NCBI RefSeq assembly: GCF_018080005.1
Contig: NZ_CP073015.1
Location: forward strand, 1,426,001-1,490,000
Origin: Flavobacterium sp. CS20
Lineage (GTDB): Bacteria; Bacteroidota; Bacteroidia; Flavobacteriales; Flavobacteriaceae
DNA: 64,000 nt
Direction of reading: 5' to 3'
In this document: positions 45,105 through 53,583 of the stretch, piece by piece
How positions within the stretch are numbered: the stretch's first letter is position 1
Layout: each line of letters opens with the position of its first letter
Made by a program: the position numbers and the translations under genes
The notes under the pieces: generated by a model
Told to the model about the DNA's origin: nothing
What the model saw: the letters and a program-made list of their open reading frames with translations, nothing else
The model's database searches: none

Positions 45105-45791
45105 TTATTGTGAATATGATGTCAGCACCGTTGTGCCTTGCAATTTACCATTGCCGTTGTAATCTTCACTTTTTACCATGCCTACGCCTTCGGCCAGCCA
45201 TGTTTTTTGGGTGCTATTGAATTTGACCATCATCATTTTGCCACTGCTCGATTGGGATACAACCACACAATCAAAGGTGCCAGCGGGCGTGGTTATGGTT
45301 TCGGTGCCATCCACTTTGCGGTTAGTGATATCCGTAGTCATAGTCATATTTATGCCACCCATGTTCATTTTAATATGAATGTTGGCATCGGGCAGGGTTT
45401 GACCTGCCGTAAGCGTATTGGGAAATTCAACATTGGTACCGGTAATTTCGGTTTCAAAGTTGTCGAACTGTTTCATCATATCGGCGTTCATAAGCGATTT
45501 AAAGTCCATGGTTACCGTGCCGCCATTACAGCTCATATCAAACGCACTTGACATTACCGGTTTTCCCTTTTTATCAAAAAATTCAGAATTGATGGTTACC
45601 GTGATACTGCCTTCGGAATGGGTCACGTTGCTTACGGTGTATTTCATTGTGCCGTCTGCTTTTCCTTTCTTGTTAAACATTTCATATTCTGATACATGGT
45701 CTTTGTTAAAGGGGTAGTACTTACTGCAGTTACTTTGCCCCATAACATTTAGAGAAAGCAATAGAGTTAATGTTGTGATGAATGTTTTCAT
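45105..45791 (-). CDS. Secreted DUF3108/TapB-like protein
   Basis: A 228-residue exported protein (signal peptide MKTFITTLTLLLSLNVMGQ). The mature part starts NCSKYYPFNKDHVSEYEMFN and has the TPAGTFDCVVVSQSSSGKMM segment and WLAEGVGMVKSEDYNGNGKL, a pattern of the TapB/DUF3108-like beta-barrel fold found in Bacteroidota. The function is unknown. It lies 6 bp after the OmpA-like gene and is surely cotranscribed. Confidence 0.65.
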   Translation of the reverse strand: MKTFITTLTLLLSLNVMGQSNCSKYYPFNKDHVSEYEMFNKKGKADGTMKYTVSNVTHSEGSITVTINSEFFDKKGKPVMSSAFDMSCNGGTVTMDFKSLMNADMMKQFDNFETEITGTNVEFPNTLTAGQTLPDANIHIKMNMGGINMTMTTDITNRKVDGTETITTPAGTFDCVVVSQSSSGKMMMVKFNSTQKTWLAEGVGMVKSEDYNGNGKLQGTTVLTSYSQ

Positions 45792-45797
45792 TGTTTT

Positions 45798-47423
45798 TTA
45801 TTTTAAAAGTTTAATTTCTACTCTTCGATTTAGGGCACGCCCAGTCTCGGAATTATTATCGGCTACTGGTTCGGTTTCGCCATAGCCTTTGCTACTTAGG
45901 TTGGCTGTGTTGGTGTTATGGTCTTTGAGCCATTGCAATACAGCCTGTGCCCTTTTGTCTGATAACTGTAAGTTGTAGGCTTCATCTCCCTGAGAATCAG
46001 TATGCCCGCCTATTTCCAACTTTTGTTCGGGGTTACTATTGATGAGTGCCAGCACCTGTCGCAGTGTTGTTTCTGATTCGGGCTTTAAAATGGCTTTATC
46101 GGTGTCAAAATAAATTCCATAAAGTTCTATTTTTCCTTTTTCTTCTAACTGTTTTTCCAGGTTTTCTTTTGTTTCAGGTTCTAGTTTTATAGTTACCTTG
46201 GCAGTTTCACCTTCAATAAGGTCTTCGGTAGCTTTGTTGTTTTTATATCCAGCTTTGTTTGCCTGAATCACGACTAATCCGCTGGGAACATATTCAGCTT
46301 TAAAAGAACCGCCTGTTTGAGTGGTAAGTTCATCACTTCCGGAAACTTTCACCATAGCGCCTTCAATGGGTTCGTTGGTCTTGGCATCTAAAACCAATCC
46401 TTCTACCGATGAAGTAGGAATATTTTTAGGATTAACCAGCAGGCGGATAAAATCAATTGCGAAACCATCTCCAGCTATTTCATCAGATCCATCTATAAAG
46501 ATCTCCAGTTTGCTACTTTCCACATCAGGGATAAACTCAGGAATAATCTGTACGGATAGCAACTTGCCAATAGGACCTGTTTGTTCTACTTCATTTAAAA
46601 GATTATTGACGTAAACGGCTTCTTTGCCGTTGAGCCAGAATTTAAACTTTGAACCTAAATTTGGTGCCTGAAAATCATCAATAAATAACTGTAAAAGAGC
46701 TGTTTTTACTGAAGTGCCCTTTAAATTGTATGCTAACACCATTTTTTTAGGTTGGTTATCCGGTCGTTTGGTGCTTGATGTATATCCATCTCTTCTTACT
46801 TTTTTATAGCCTTCTTCGCCACGATATTTGTAAGCGGAAACTACCATAATCCGGTCTGTTCCCGTAGGATCTGAAGGTTTAGGGTAAAAAGGAAATTTAT
46901 GTCGCGGGGTACTTTCTCCTGAAAAGGGATCAAAACCTTCTGGCCAGCCAAACCCAAAATTATCGATATCTCCATAACGGTACACTACATCAGCAATTTT
47001 GGTGTTATAGGCAGTATGGTAAGGTTCTTTCCACTTATCGGGTATGTTAGGGGAATTGTTAACCTGCTCTTTTAGGGCTTTAGTATCTACATTCATTCCT
47101 CTTGATTGCTCTAACAATTTTCCAAGGTCTTCCTTAGAGATTTGCCCATTGCCGGATGCATTACTGATTTTCTCTAATTGTTTTTGCAATTCAATCATTT
47201 GGTCTTCAGATATTTGACTATTATTAAGAAATTCTTGTATTTCTTCCATTTCGAGAAAGTTTTCTGTTTCTTTTCCTCCCATATCTTTTGGGGTATTTTG
47301 AAAACCTTCCATTCTTTCTTCTATTTCTACGCCCTCTTCTTTTGTCGTCCTTTTATCTGACTTACAGGCCAAAACCAAGACCAAAACCAACAAAACACTT
47401 GTTATATATGTGGTGTATTTCAT
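45798..47423 (-). CDS. OmpA-family lipoprotein with regulatory-like Ig domain
   Basis: A 541-residue lipoprotein (VLVLVLACKSDKRT, Cys about residue 20). A charged, helical N-terminal part is followed by a central beta-rich region (residues about 150-330), a carboxypeptidase-regulatory-like domain (SVEGLVLDAKTNEPIEGAMV) and a C-terminal OmpA peptidoglycan-binding domain (FDTDKAILKPESETTLRQVL, GHTDSQGDEAYNLQLSDKRA). It would anchor the cluster's products to peptidoglycan or the outer membrane. The start at 47423 gives the signal peptide; a longer frame from 47522 would bury it. It lies 2 bp after the upstream gene. Confidence 0.85.
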   Translation of the reverse strand: MKYTTYITSVLLVLVLVLACKSDKRTTKEEGVEIEERMEGFQNTPKDMGGKETENFLEMEEIQEFLNNSQISEDQMIELQKQLEKISNASGNGQISKEDLGKLLEQSRGMNVDTKALKEQVNNSPNIPDKWKEPYHTAYNTKIADVVYRYGDIDNFGFGWPEGFDPFSGESTPRHKFPFYPKPSDPTGTDRIMVVSAYKYRGEEGYKKVRRDGYTSSTKRPDNQPKKMVLAYNLKGTSVKTALLQLFIDDFQAPNLGSKFKFWLNGKEAVYVNNLLNEVEQTGPIGKLLSVQIIPEFIPDVESSKLEIFIDGSDEIAGDGFAIDFIRLLVNPKNIPTSSVEGLVLDAKTNEPIEGAMVKVSGSDELTTQTGGSFKAEYVPSGLVVIQANKAGYKNNKATEDLIEGETAKVTIKLEPETKENLEKQLEEKGKIELYGIYFDTDKAILKPESETTLRQVLALINSNPEQKLEIGGHTDSQGDEAYNLQLSDKRAQAVLQWLKDHNTNTANLSSKGYGETEPVADNNSETGRALNRRVEIKLLK

Positions 47424-47425
47424 CT

Positions 47426-47914
47426 TTAATTCTTTTTGCTTAAATCTTCGGTTACTTCTACCAGCCAAGGGGTTTTGTTGTTTATCGATTCCAGTTTTTT
47501 GCAGTGGGTTGCCAGCACACAACCTTGGTGCAACATTATGCGATTGTCTTTCAACCAGCCCATTTCACCCAAACCAAAACCGCCTTCAATTTCATACAAT
47601 TTCCCGTCCTTTACATTATACACCCACGCCTCGCCAAAGTCGCCAAGAGGAGCGGTGAGCAGTACAAATTTTTTGTTGGGGGACAGCTCAGCCGTTTCAA
47701 AAATACCGTTGGCGGTCTTGGGCACGACAATGGTATGAAGCGTGCTATCCTGTTTTTTTATCCAAACCTCGCCTTGTGACGAGCCTACCAGCCCAACCGC
47801 TACGGCAAGGGCAGATTTATCGATTTTTTTATTTTCAACACAACTGATTATCAATACGATACTAAATATATGAATCAGTGCTTTTTTAATGGTATTTTGG
47901 ATAGGTATTTTCAT
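47426..47914 (-). CDS. Small lipoprotein of the secreted cluster
   Basis: A 162-residue lipoprotein with signal peptide and lipobox IVLIISCVENKK. The mature part contains AVAVGLVGSSQGEVWIKKQD and LSPNKKFVLLTAPLGDFGEA, reminiscent of a single beta-propeller blade or WD-like segment, and two cysteines (HQGCVLATHC). No family is recognised. The start at 47914 places the signal peptide correctly. It is 4 bp after the preceding gene. Confidence 0.7.
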   Translation of the reverse strand: MKIPIQNTIKKALIHIFSIVLIISCVENKKIDKSALAVAVGLVGSSQGEVWIKKQDSTLHTIVVPKTANGIFETAELSPNKKFVLLTAPLGDFGEAWVYNVKDGKLYEIEGGFGLGEMGWLKDNRIMLHQGCVLATHCKKLESINNKTPWLVEVTEDLSKKN

Positions 47915-47918
47915 TGGA

Positions 47919-49343
47919 TTAATCTGTTCGTTTGTATTTATCCCGCATAAATTCAAAATACACATAGCCAAAGCGGTCGTACCAATCTTCAACACCATAT
48001 TTGGCCTCACATATATTGAGTTCCATCATGGTTTCGACCAGGTCGTGTAAAAATTCGCCATACTTGTTATCATAGGCCTGTTCTAATTCTGTAACCGATT
48101 TTTTAATATTCATACGTTGCGTTTGCCATGCCAGTCCACCAACACCTCCTGGTGTAAAACCAGAAACATTATCACCAAAGGAAATGGCCGCATCAGAAAA
48201 GTCTTTAGTGCATTTATATATGGTAGCCAGTTTTTCAAATTGGTAGCGCATATTGTTGAACTTTTTCCGGGCTTCTAGAAAGCAACTGGCACAACCTGCA
48301 TCTTGTTCTTCCGATAATTCACCATTGTCGTCAAAATATAAGTCGGTACAAATGGAAGGTATGGTAGGACTGCCAACCGGTGGAGTTGAATTGAAGCAAT
48401 CACCAAACCCATTTTTATAAACATCGATTAATTTTTTTGCGTCTTCCCACGTTTTTCTAATGGTAGATATAGTTTTATCCAATTTTTTTGCAAACTTATC
48501 TACAGCTTTTCGTTCGCTTTCCAGTATAGAAAGTTTTGTCATCAAGTTTTGATGTGTCCCTTCTATCCCCGCTTTATATTGTTCAAATTCTTCCATAGTG
48601 AGGTATTCGCCACCTCTTGAATTATCCGAAGGCGAACTTTGATTGGTCTGAGCATAGGCACCAAGAGGTATTGTCAGGATAATCATAAAAATTGTCATGG
48701 TGTTTTTTCCTTTTTTGACCAAGAGTTTTCCAGCTAACAGGCCAATGACCAATAAGGCCACACCCAAAAGAATATAAAGAATGGTATTTCCTCCGCTATT
48801 GCCGTCGCGTCTTTTGTCCGAACCATCGGCAGAGGCATTACCTTTAGATTTCATTTCACTTTTCTTGATTTTCCTAAACGCACTGCCCAAATAAGACTTC
48901 TTAGGTGGGCTGGCCAATACGGTAATATTGTAAAGTGAGTTGTTGGGGTTATCTGTTTCTACCTTGATGCCAAAACTGCCCCAGGTACGTATTTTAAAAT
49001 CAACAACACCATCTTTGGTGGCAAGGGTGTTTTGTTTTTCCTGATTTTCATTCCAGTTGTTTTTGACCAGACTAACCCGCAACGGACTGCCATCTACACT
49101 GGTCACCAACACATCGACAAACTCATACATATCGTGTCCGGTAACATAGTGGTACATGGTGGAATCGGTAAGGCGGTTAAAGTACACAATGCCTTTTTCT
49201 CCCTCATGCCCTTTTCTGGTATCTTGTAACAATTCCAGTTTAACAGGTTTAATCTTGTCTTTTAGCGTAAAAGGTTGTGCGTAGCTACTTAAAACAATCG
49301 CAAAAAGGAAAATTATCAATTGTATGGATTTCAACAGTCTCAT
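47919..49343 (-). CDS. Large two-part secreted/membrane protein
   Basis: No family is recognised. The 474-residue protein has an N-terminal signal peptide (LIIFLFAIVLSSYAQ), an extracytoplasmic domain to about residue 165, a polar linker, a membrane helix near residues 188-210 (TILYILLGVALLVIGLLAGK), and then MTIFMIILTIPLGAYAQ, which looks exactly like a second signal peptide with an AYAQ cleavage site. The rest is helical with several cysteines (CFNSTPP, CTDLYFDD, CASCFLEARKKF). It may be a fusion of two exported proteins. It lies within the tight gene string. Confidence 0.75.
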   Translation of the reverse strand: MRLLKSIQLIIFLFAIVLSSYAQPFTLKDKIKPVKLELLQDTRKGHEGEKGIVYFNRLTDSTMYHYVTGHDMYEFVDVLVTSVDGSPLRVSLVKNNWNENQEKQNTLATKDGVVDFKIRTWGSFGIKVETDNPNNSLYNITVLASPPKKSYLGSAFRKIKKSEMKSKGNASADGSDKRRDGNSGGNTILYILLGVALLVIGLLAGKLLVKKGKNTMTIFMIILTIPLGAYAQTNQSSPSDNSRGGEYLTMEEFEQYKAGIEGTHQNLMTKLSILESERKAVDKFAKKLDKTISTIRKTWEDAKKLIDVYKNGFGDCFNSTPPVGSPTIPSICTDLYFDDNGELSEEQDAGCASCFLEARKKFNNMRYQFEKLATIYKCTKDFSDAAISFGDNVSGFTPGGVGGLAWQTQRMNIKKSVTELEQAYDNKYGEFLHDLVETMMELNICEAKYGVEDWYDRFGYVYFEFMRDKYKRTD

Positions 49344-49348
49344 ACTGG

Positions 49349-49954
49349 TTATTTTTTGTATGTATCAATGAGGTAATTGGCAATTTTATAAGTGTTTTGT
49401 TTCCGTTCTTCTTTTTGGACATCGGTTAGTTTTGGGCTGTTTGGATTAAAGTAGTTGTAACTTATTCTTACAGGGTTGGCGTAGTTTGGGTTGAGCAATA
49501 ACAAATACCCCTGTGCCGGATGTCGTACTATATATGTATCACCGGATTCACTGAGCTTACTATCCCACATTTCGTCTTTCAAAGAACTCTTTATTTGATC
49601 CAATACCACATTTTTTGACCATTTTTCGTTACCCAAATAATAGAATACGGTAAAACCACTCGGATGATCGACAATGTATCGGCAGCTGTTATTAAATATG
49701 TCTTGTTCTACTTTACTTTCATTATATCCAAGAGCTTCGGCTATTTGGGCAGTGGTGAGTTTACAGTCTTCACTTTCGGCATAGAGCCGGGTGTAATCAC
49801 CTTTTTGCTTGAGGTGGATATCATTTTCGGAAGCTTTTACATTTTCGGTTTTAGTTTCCTCGGAAGTGGTTTTCCCGTCCTTTTTATCTGAATTACCGCA
49901 GACTGTTGATAAAAATACAGCCAATGCGATAGTTGAAATGTATGCGGTTTTCAT
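49349..49954 (-). CDS. Exported protein of the secreted cluster
   Basis: A 201-residue exported protein, perhaps a lipoprotein (AVFLSTVCGNSDKKDG). A charged linker is followed by a domain with ESEDCKLTTAQIAEALGYNE and NNSCRYIVDHPSGFTVFYYL, whose two Cys may pair. No known family is seen. It lies 5 bp before the large two-part protein and 25 bp after the gene upstream. Confidence 0.7.
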   Translation of the reverse strand: MKTAYISTIALAVFLSTVCGNSDKKDGKTTSEETKTENVKASENDIHLKQKGDYTRLYAESEDCKLTTAQIAEALGYNESKVEQDIFNNSCRYIVDHPSGFTVFYYLGNEKWSKNVVLDQIKSSLKDEMWDSKLSESGDTYIVRHPAQGYLLLLNPNYANPVRISYNYFNPNSPKLTDVQKEERKQNTYKIANYLIDTYKK

Positions 49955-49979
49955 AATGTGTTTTTTTAATGGTTATTCC

Positions 49980-50660
49980 TCAACCTTGTCTATCTTGATT
50001 TAGCGGCTCATATTTCATATAATAGCTCTCAGTGCCGGCTATAATGGGGCTTATTTTAATTTCTCTGTTGGATGCTATAAAGTCAAACATCACTTCGTTG
50101 TATTGGTGATTTATGTACCATGTATCGTTCATACTGCCCGTTACATTAGTTATTACCTTTTTGTTTCTGTATTCTCCAGGTTTTAACTTAATGACTATCC
50201 GATACCTTTTACCCATTTCAGGGTTAAACTTTAAAACCAAATACCGCATTGTAGGATAAAATCCTGGGGCACCATTATCTAAACGCGGGTAATATTTATT
50301 TTCAGGATATATACTGATGTAGCGTTGGTTATTTTGATATTCTCCGAAATATTCAACAACCTGCATGTCTTTATCTGAAAATCGTGATGGTGTAATTTCC
50401 CAAGATTTATTGACCCTTAGATTCAATACTGCCTCACGGTCTATTTTGGCAGCTGGAAGTTTTGCTATTTTCACAGGTTTTAAATTTTCAAACTCTCTTG
50501 TGGCTATTCTTTCGGGAATTGCAATGGTTTTAACTCTTAAATCAGTCTTTGTATTAACAGATTCCTTTATTCTTACATTTTTATTGGGTATTCTTATTTG
50601 TGCCACACTTGAAAATGATATGAACAAGGCGAGAACAATTAAAATTTGTTGTGTTTTCAT
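49980..50660 (-). CDS. Secreted protein, paralogue of the one at 44.4 kb
   Basis: A 226-residue exported protein. The signal peptide and first mature residues (MKTQQILIVLALFISFSSVA, then QIRIPNKNVR) are nearly identical to those of the gene at 50885-51454, but the rest is unrelated. The C-terminal domain, with FNPEMGKRYRIVIKLKPGEY and a final MKYEPLNQD, parallels the domain of the protein at 44390-45049. It looks like a beta-sandwich ligand- or surface-binding domain; the function is unknown. Confidence 0.7.
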   Translation of the reverse strand: MKTQQILIVLALFISFSSVAQIRIPNKNVRIKESVNTKTDLRVKTIAIPERIATREFENLKPVKIAKLPAAKIDREAVLNLRVNKSWEITPSRFSDKDMQVVEYFGEYQNNQRYISIYPENKYYPRLDNGAPGFYPTMRYLVLKFNPEMGKRYRIVIKLKPGEYRNKKVITNVTGSMNDTWYINHQYNEVMFDFIASNREIKISPIIAGTESYYMKYEPLNQDRQG

Positions 50661-50671
50661 AATTATTATTT

Positions 50672-50773
50672 TTAAGATGATTGAGTAATTTTAGGACGCT
50701 TCGTTATTCTTCTCTGTGCTATGCTTGAATAGCAGAACAACAACAGAAATACAATTTTGATATATGTTTTCAT
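50672..50773 (-). CDS. 33-residue signal-peptide-only frame
   Basis: A short frame reads MKTYIKIVFLLLFCYSSIAQ followed by 13 basic residues and a stop. It is a complete secretion signal with almost no mature part, lying between two genes that share a duplicated leader. It may be the stump of a third leader-bearing gene or encode a secreted micro-peptide. Confidence 0.45.
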   Translation of the reverse strand: MKTYIKIVFLLLFCYSSIAQRRITKRPKITQSS

Positions 50774-50884
50774 GACTTATGGTTTATAATTGGTTCATTA
50801 CTTCTTTTGCCAGATGAATAACTTTTTAATTGAAAAATTTTGTTCTTCCTTTTAGTGTTTTTCGAATCGAACCACAACACTATC

Positions 50885-51454
50885 CTACCATCGGTCGAGT
50901 ACTTTTAATGATCTATATATAGAATTGATCATATTTGTGGTCAATTGAATGTTTTGTTCCCGCTGATTTATCGTTTCCTTAAGGCTTATTTGTAGCATTT
51001 CGCTGTCTTGGTGACAATCTTCCCTTTGGATATTCAGGTTATCGTATTTATTATCGAGCTGATTCAAGCGTGTTTTAAGTTTTTCCTGCCTAAGATTAAC
51101 ATTTGTTTTTTTAATCTTGGCTCTGATGGTTTGCATTTCTTCATTGAGCTCTTTATTCTGTTCTTCGAGTCGTAGGCATTCTGCCAAGTTTTTATCCAGT
51201 TCGACAACCAAGCGGTGTAATTTTTTATGGTATGTCGCTTCTTTTACAGACAAACCCTGAGTATCGGGACGCTTTAAAGAGGGTCTCAAGAGGTTTCTCG
51301 ATTCCTTAAGGGTTGTAATAGTTTTAACTCTTAAATCAGTCTTTGTATTAACAGATTCTTTTGTTCTTACATTTTTATTGGGTATTTTTATTTGTGCCAC
51401 ACTTGAAAATGATATGAACAAGGCGAGAACGATTAAAATTTGTTGAGTTTTCAT
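50885..51454 (-). CDS. Secreted coiled-coil protein with duplicated leader
   Basis: A 189-residue exported protein. Residues 1-47 match the protein at 49980-50660 almost exactly, and the remainder is a charged coiled coil (about residues 75-185) with RLVVELDKNLAECLRLEEQN, RLNQLDNKYDNLNIQREDCH and two cysteines. The DNA covering the shared leader is about 97% identical between the two genes, so a recent segmental duplication replaced or supplied the signal. The function is unknown. Confidence 0.7.
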   Translation of the reverse strand: MKTQQILIVLALFISFSSVAQIKIPNKNVRTKESVNTKTDLRVKTITTLKESRNLLRPSLKRPDTQGLSVKEATYHKKLHRLVVELDKNLAECLRLEEQNKELNEEMQTIRAKIKKTNVNLRQEKLKTRLNQLDNKYDNLNIQREDCHQDSEMLQISLKETINQREQNIQLTTNMINSIYRSLKVLDRW

Positions 51455-51470
51455 AATTATTATTTTTTTG

Positions 51471-52052
51471 TTATTCCTCCTTACGTACCAAGGTTACCAC
51501 CGCACCGCTCATATCATCATGAATAACCAGCTTGCTCTCGGTATGTTCCAAAATGGTTTGGGTGGTGGTTATTTTGGTGGTGCTTACCTCGTCTTGTGCC
51601 TCGGCTTTTACCGTCATAACATTGCCTTCCAACTCGTAGGTACCACCGCTGTCGGTAAGCAAATTACAGTCGTTATCGTAAAATTGGGTGCGATAGCTAT
51701 TACCTGTGTAGGTAATGTTCGATTTTCTACCACAGTCGTTCAGGCTTTCGAAGCCAGGCACTCCTTCAAGTGATTCATAATACCAAGTGCCTTCAAAATT
51801 GTTGGCTTCCGTAGTGGTCTTGTCTTTGTCCATTACTTTTTTGGGAACGCCAAACACAGTTTCGATGGACTCGTCGGTTTTCTCTTCAGCCTTTTGTTCA
51901 GCCTTGCGTTCTACAGTGTTTTCCACACCGCGCTCAGCGACTTTTGTGGCTTTTTTGCCCAGTTTTTTAAGAAATTGGGCTTCGGTTTGCTGTACTGGTG
52001 CTATTAATGCGAACGCCAGTATAAGTCCTGTTAAAATTTGATGTGTTTTCAT
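51471..52052 (-). CDS. Secreted lipocalin-like protein
   Basis: A 193-residue exported protein (MKTHQILTGLILAFALIAP). The mature part has a charged helical stretch (residues 25-60, with KLGKKATKVAERGVENTV) and a C-terminal lipocalin-like barrel starting EGTWYYESLEGVPGF, with Cys at NDCGRKS and YDNDCNLLTDSGGTYELEG. This resembles Bacteroidota lipocalin-like domains that end with a strand such as SGAVVTLVRKE. It shares fold type with the broken gene just upstream. Confidence 0.7.
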   Translation of the reverse strand: MKTHQILTGLILAFALIAPVQQTEAQFLKKLGKKATKVAERGVENTVERKAEQKAEEKTDESIETVFGVPKKVMDKDKTTTEANNFEGTWYYESLEGVPGFESLNDCGRKSNITYTGNSYRTQFYDNDCNLLTDSGGTYELEGNVMTVKAEAQDEVSTTKITTTQTILEHTESKLVIHDDMSGAVVTLVRKEE

Positions 52053-52090
52053 TTCACATGATTTTATTGATACTTATTGTTAACTGAAGA

Positions 52091-52617
52091 CTACCCATCG
52101 CCAGGGTTTTTGTCCAAAACCATCTCTGATGTTTCATCGTTAACTATAGAATAATAATCTGCCGTCATTTTGGTTTCGGTAATCGATTTGATAATGATTT
52201 CGTAGGGATAGTCGTTGTCCAGTATCCTAAATTTTGTGTCGCTTAACCACTCGATGTTGTTGGTCTCAGTAAATCCGGTCAAGCATTCTCCACTGGTGTC
52301 ATCGGTATAAAACCAAACTTCAGTGATGATGTCTCCGTCAAATTCATAGTAGGTTGTTTTATAACAATCGTCCATGAATTCATTTTCAAGATAATCCAGA
52401 TACCACCTACCGGTTTCGGTAACCAGTTCTTATGTAATCCAGATACCACCTACCGGTGGTTTGGGTTCGTTGTCATCGTCATTGCTACAATGCAAAAACG
52501 TGGGTTCTGGTTTGGGTTCGCGATACATAAAATGCTTAAAAATCGTCATTGCTACAACCAAAAACGAACAACGCGATACATAAAATGCTTAAAAATTCAA
52601 TACTTTTTGTTTTCATG
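52091..52617 (-). pseudogene. Lipocalin-like lipoprotein gene scrambled by short duplications
   Basis: The gene begins MKTKSIEFLSILCIALFVFG with lipobox Cys (FGCSNDD), but soon meets stops. The rest is recognisable downstream: GRWYLDYLENEFMDDCYKTT and the C-terminal lipocalin part to 52091. Between them, a 23-bp block (TAATCCAGATACC...) occurs at 52392-52414 and 52435-52457, and two blocks of the leader region (near 52474-52543 and 52542-52595) are repeated. The start codon overlaps the stop of the upstream gene (ATGA). Without the duplications this would be a normal lipocalin-like lipoprotein. Confidence 0.65.
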
Positions 52618-53228
52618 TTCTCCCATAAAGTTCTACCGCCTCTTCGTAGGTTGTAGCTTTTTCGTTAGACATTTTAGTCGCGGTATTGGCTGGTATCAAG
52701 ATATAGCGTAAGACTATATTACTTGAAGTCTCAAAAACCGAAACATCATTTGCATTAAAGGAAATTCTTATTACCTCTTCATATAATGGATCTCCGGGAA
52801 CATTATAATAATTAAAATCTACTTCCCAAGTTGAATATGTAAAAGGGAGCTGAAGTACATAGGTATCCGGTATCACTCCCTCCACTTAATGTTACTAAAG
52901 TTTTTAGGTAGATTAGCATCACTCCACCAGTTCCTTCCATATATTCCGAAAGATCAACTTCAGGAATATCCTCATTACCGAGAACCATTCTACCCCAAGT
53001 GGGCGGGGTGGACGTACTCATTTGATCAAACTCCACTGGAAACCAATCGGAGGCTATTACATTAGCATTTCCATCTTCGCCGTCTTGCCCGGCGGGGCCT
53101 TGTTCACCTTGTGGCACTTGTACACCATCCATCCCATCTTCCGCAGAACAAGCAGAAAAAGTAATGACGATTACGCTCATCAAAAGGAAAAGGGCGGTTT
53201 TAACTGAGTTATTGATAATTGTTTTCAT
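52613..53228 (-). pseudogene. Lipoprotein with collagen-like segment, frameshifted
   Basis: Frame one starts TALFLLMSVIVITFSACSAE (lipobox Cys about residue 27), continues into a short collagen-like GEQGPAGQDGEDGN and then VMLIYLKTLVTLS. A second frame resumes as VEGVIPDTYVLQLPFTYSTW and ends VELYGRT, the normal end. One base is out of phase near 52886-52892. The repaired length is about 205 residues. It is the first gene downstream of the AraC regulator on the same strand. Confidence 0.7.
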
Positions 53229-53583
53229 TTTCTTGTGAATAAATTTTTTTAATAATACTGTTATTCATTGATAGTTAAGGTGTATTCATGGTTGATGTTT
53301 AAATATGTTTGGCATTGGGAATACGGTTTATATTCCCCTTACAATACTTATATTTTTAACGCCCTGCCTTCTATTTTCCCAAAGCTGGCAAGTTGTAAAC
53401 AACCTCTTGAAAATATTCCAAATAGTATTTGAAATAATACTTTTTAGCATATTAAAAGTTTTTTTATACTTGCAATATGAAATGTTTTCTTGAAACACCT
53501 TTGTAAATAAGCGTCATTTTATTTGAGAAGCAGACGTTTACATAGCAAAAGCAATACGTTCAAAATGGTATAGGGCAAGGGGC
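53229..53583. other. Intergenic region between AraC gene and secreted cluster
   Basis: There is no gene in 355 bp. A small hairpin AGTATT/AATACT with T5 on the plus strand lies at 53424-53445. No TAnnTTTG box was found close to the first cluster gene, so the cluster's start site is not obvious; the region is long enough for an AraC-controlled promoter. Confidence 0.4.
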
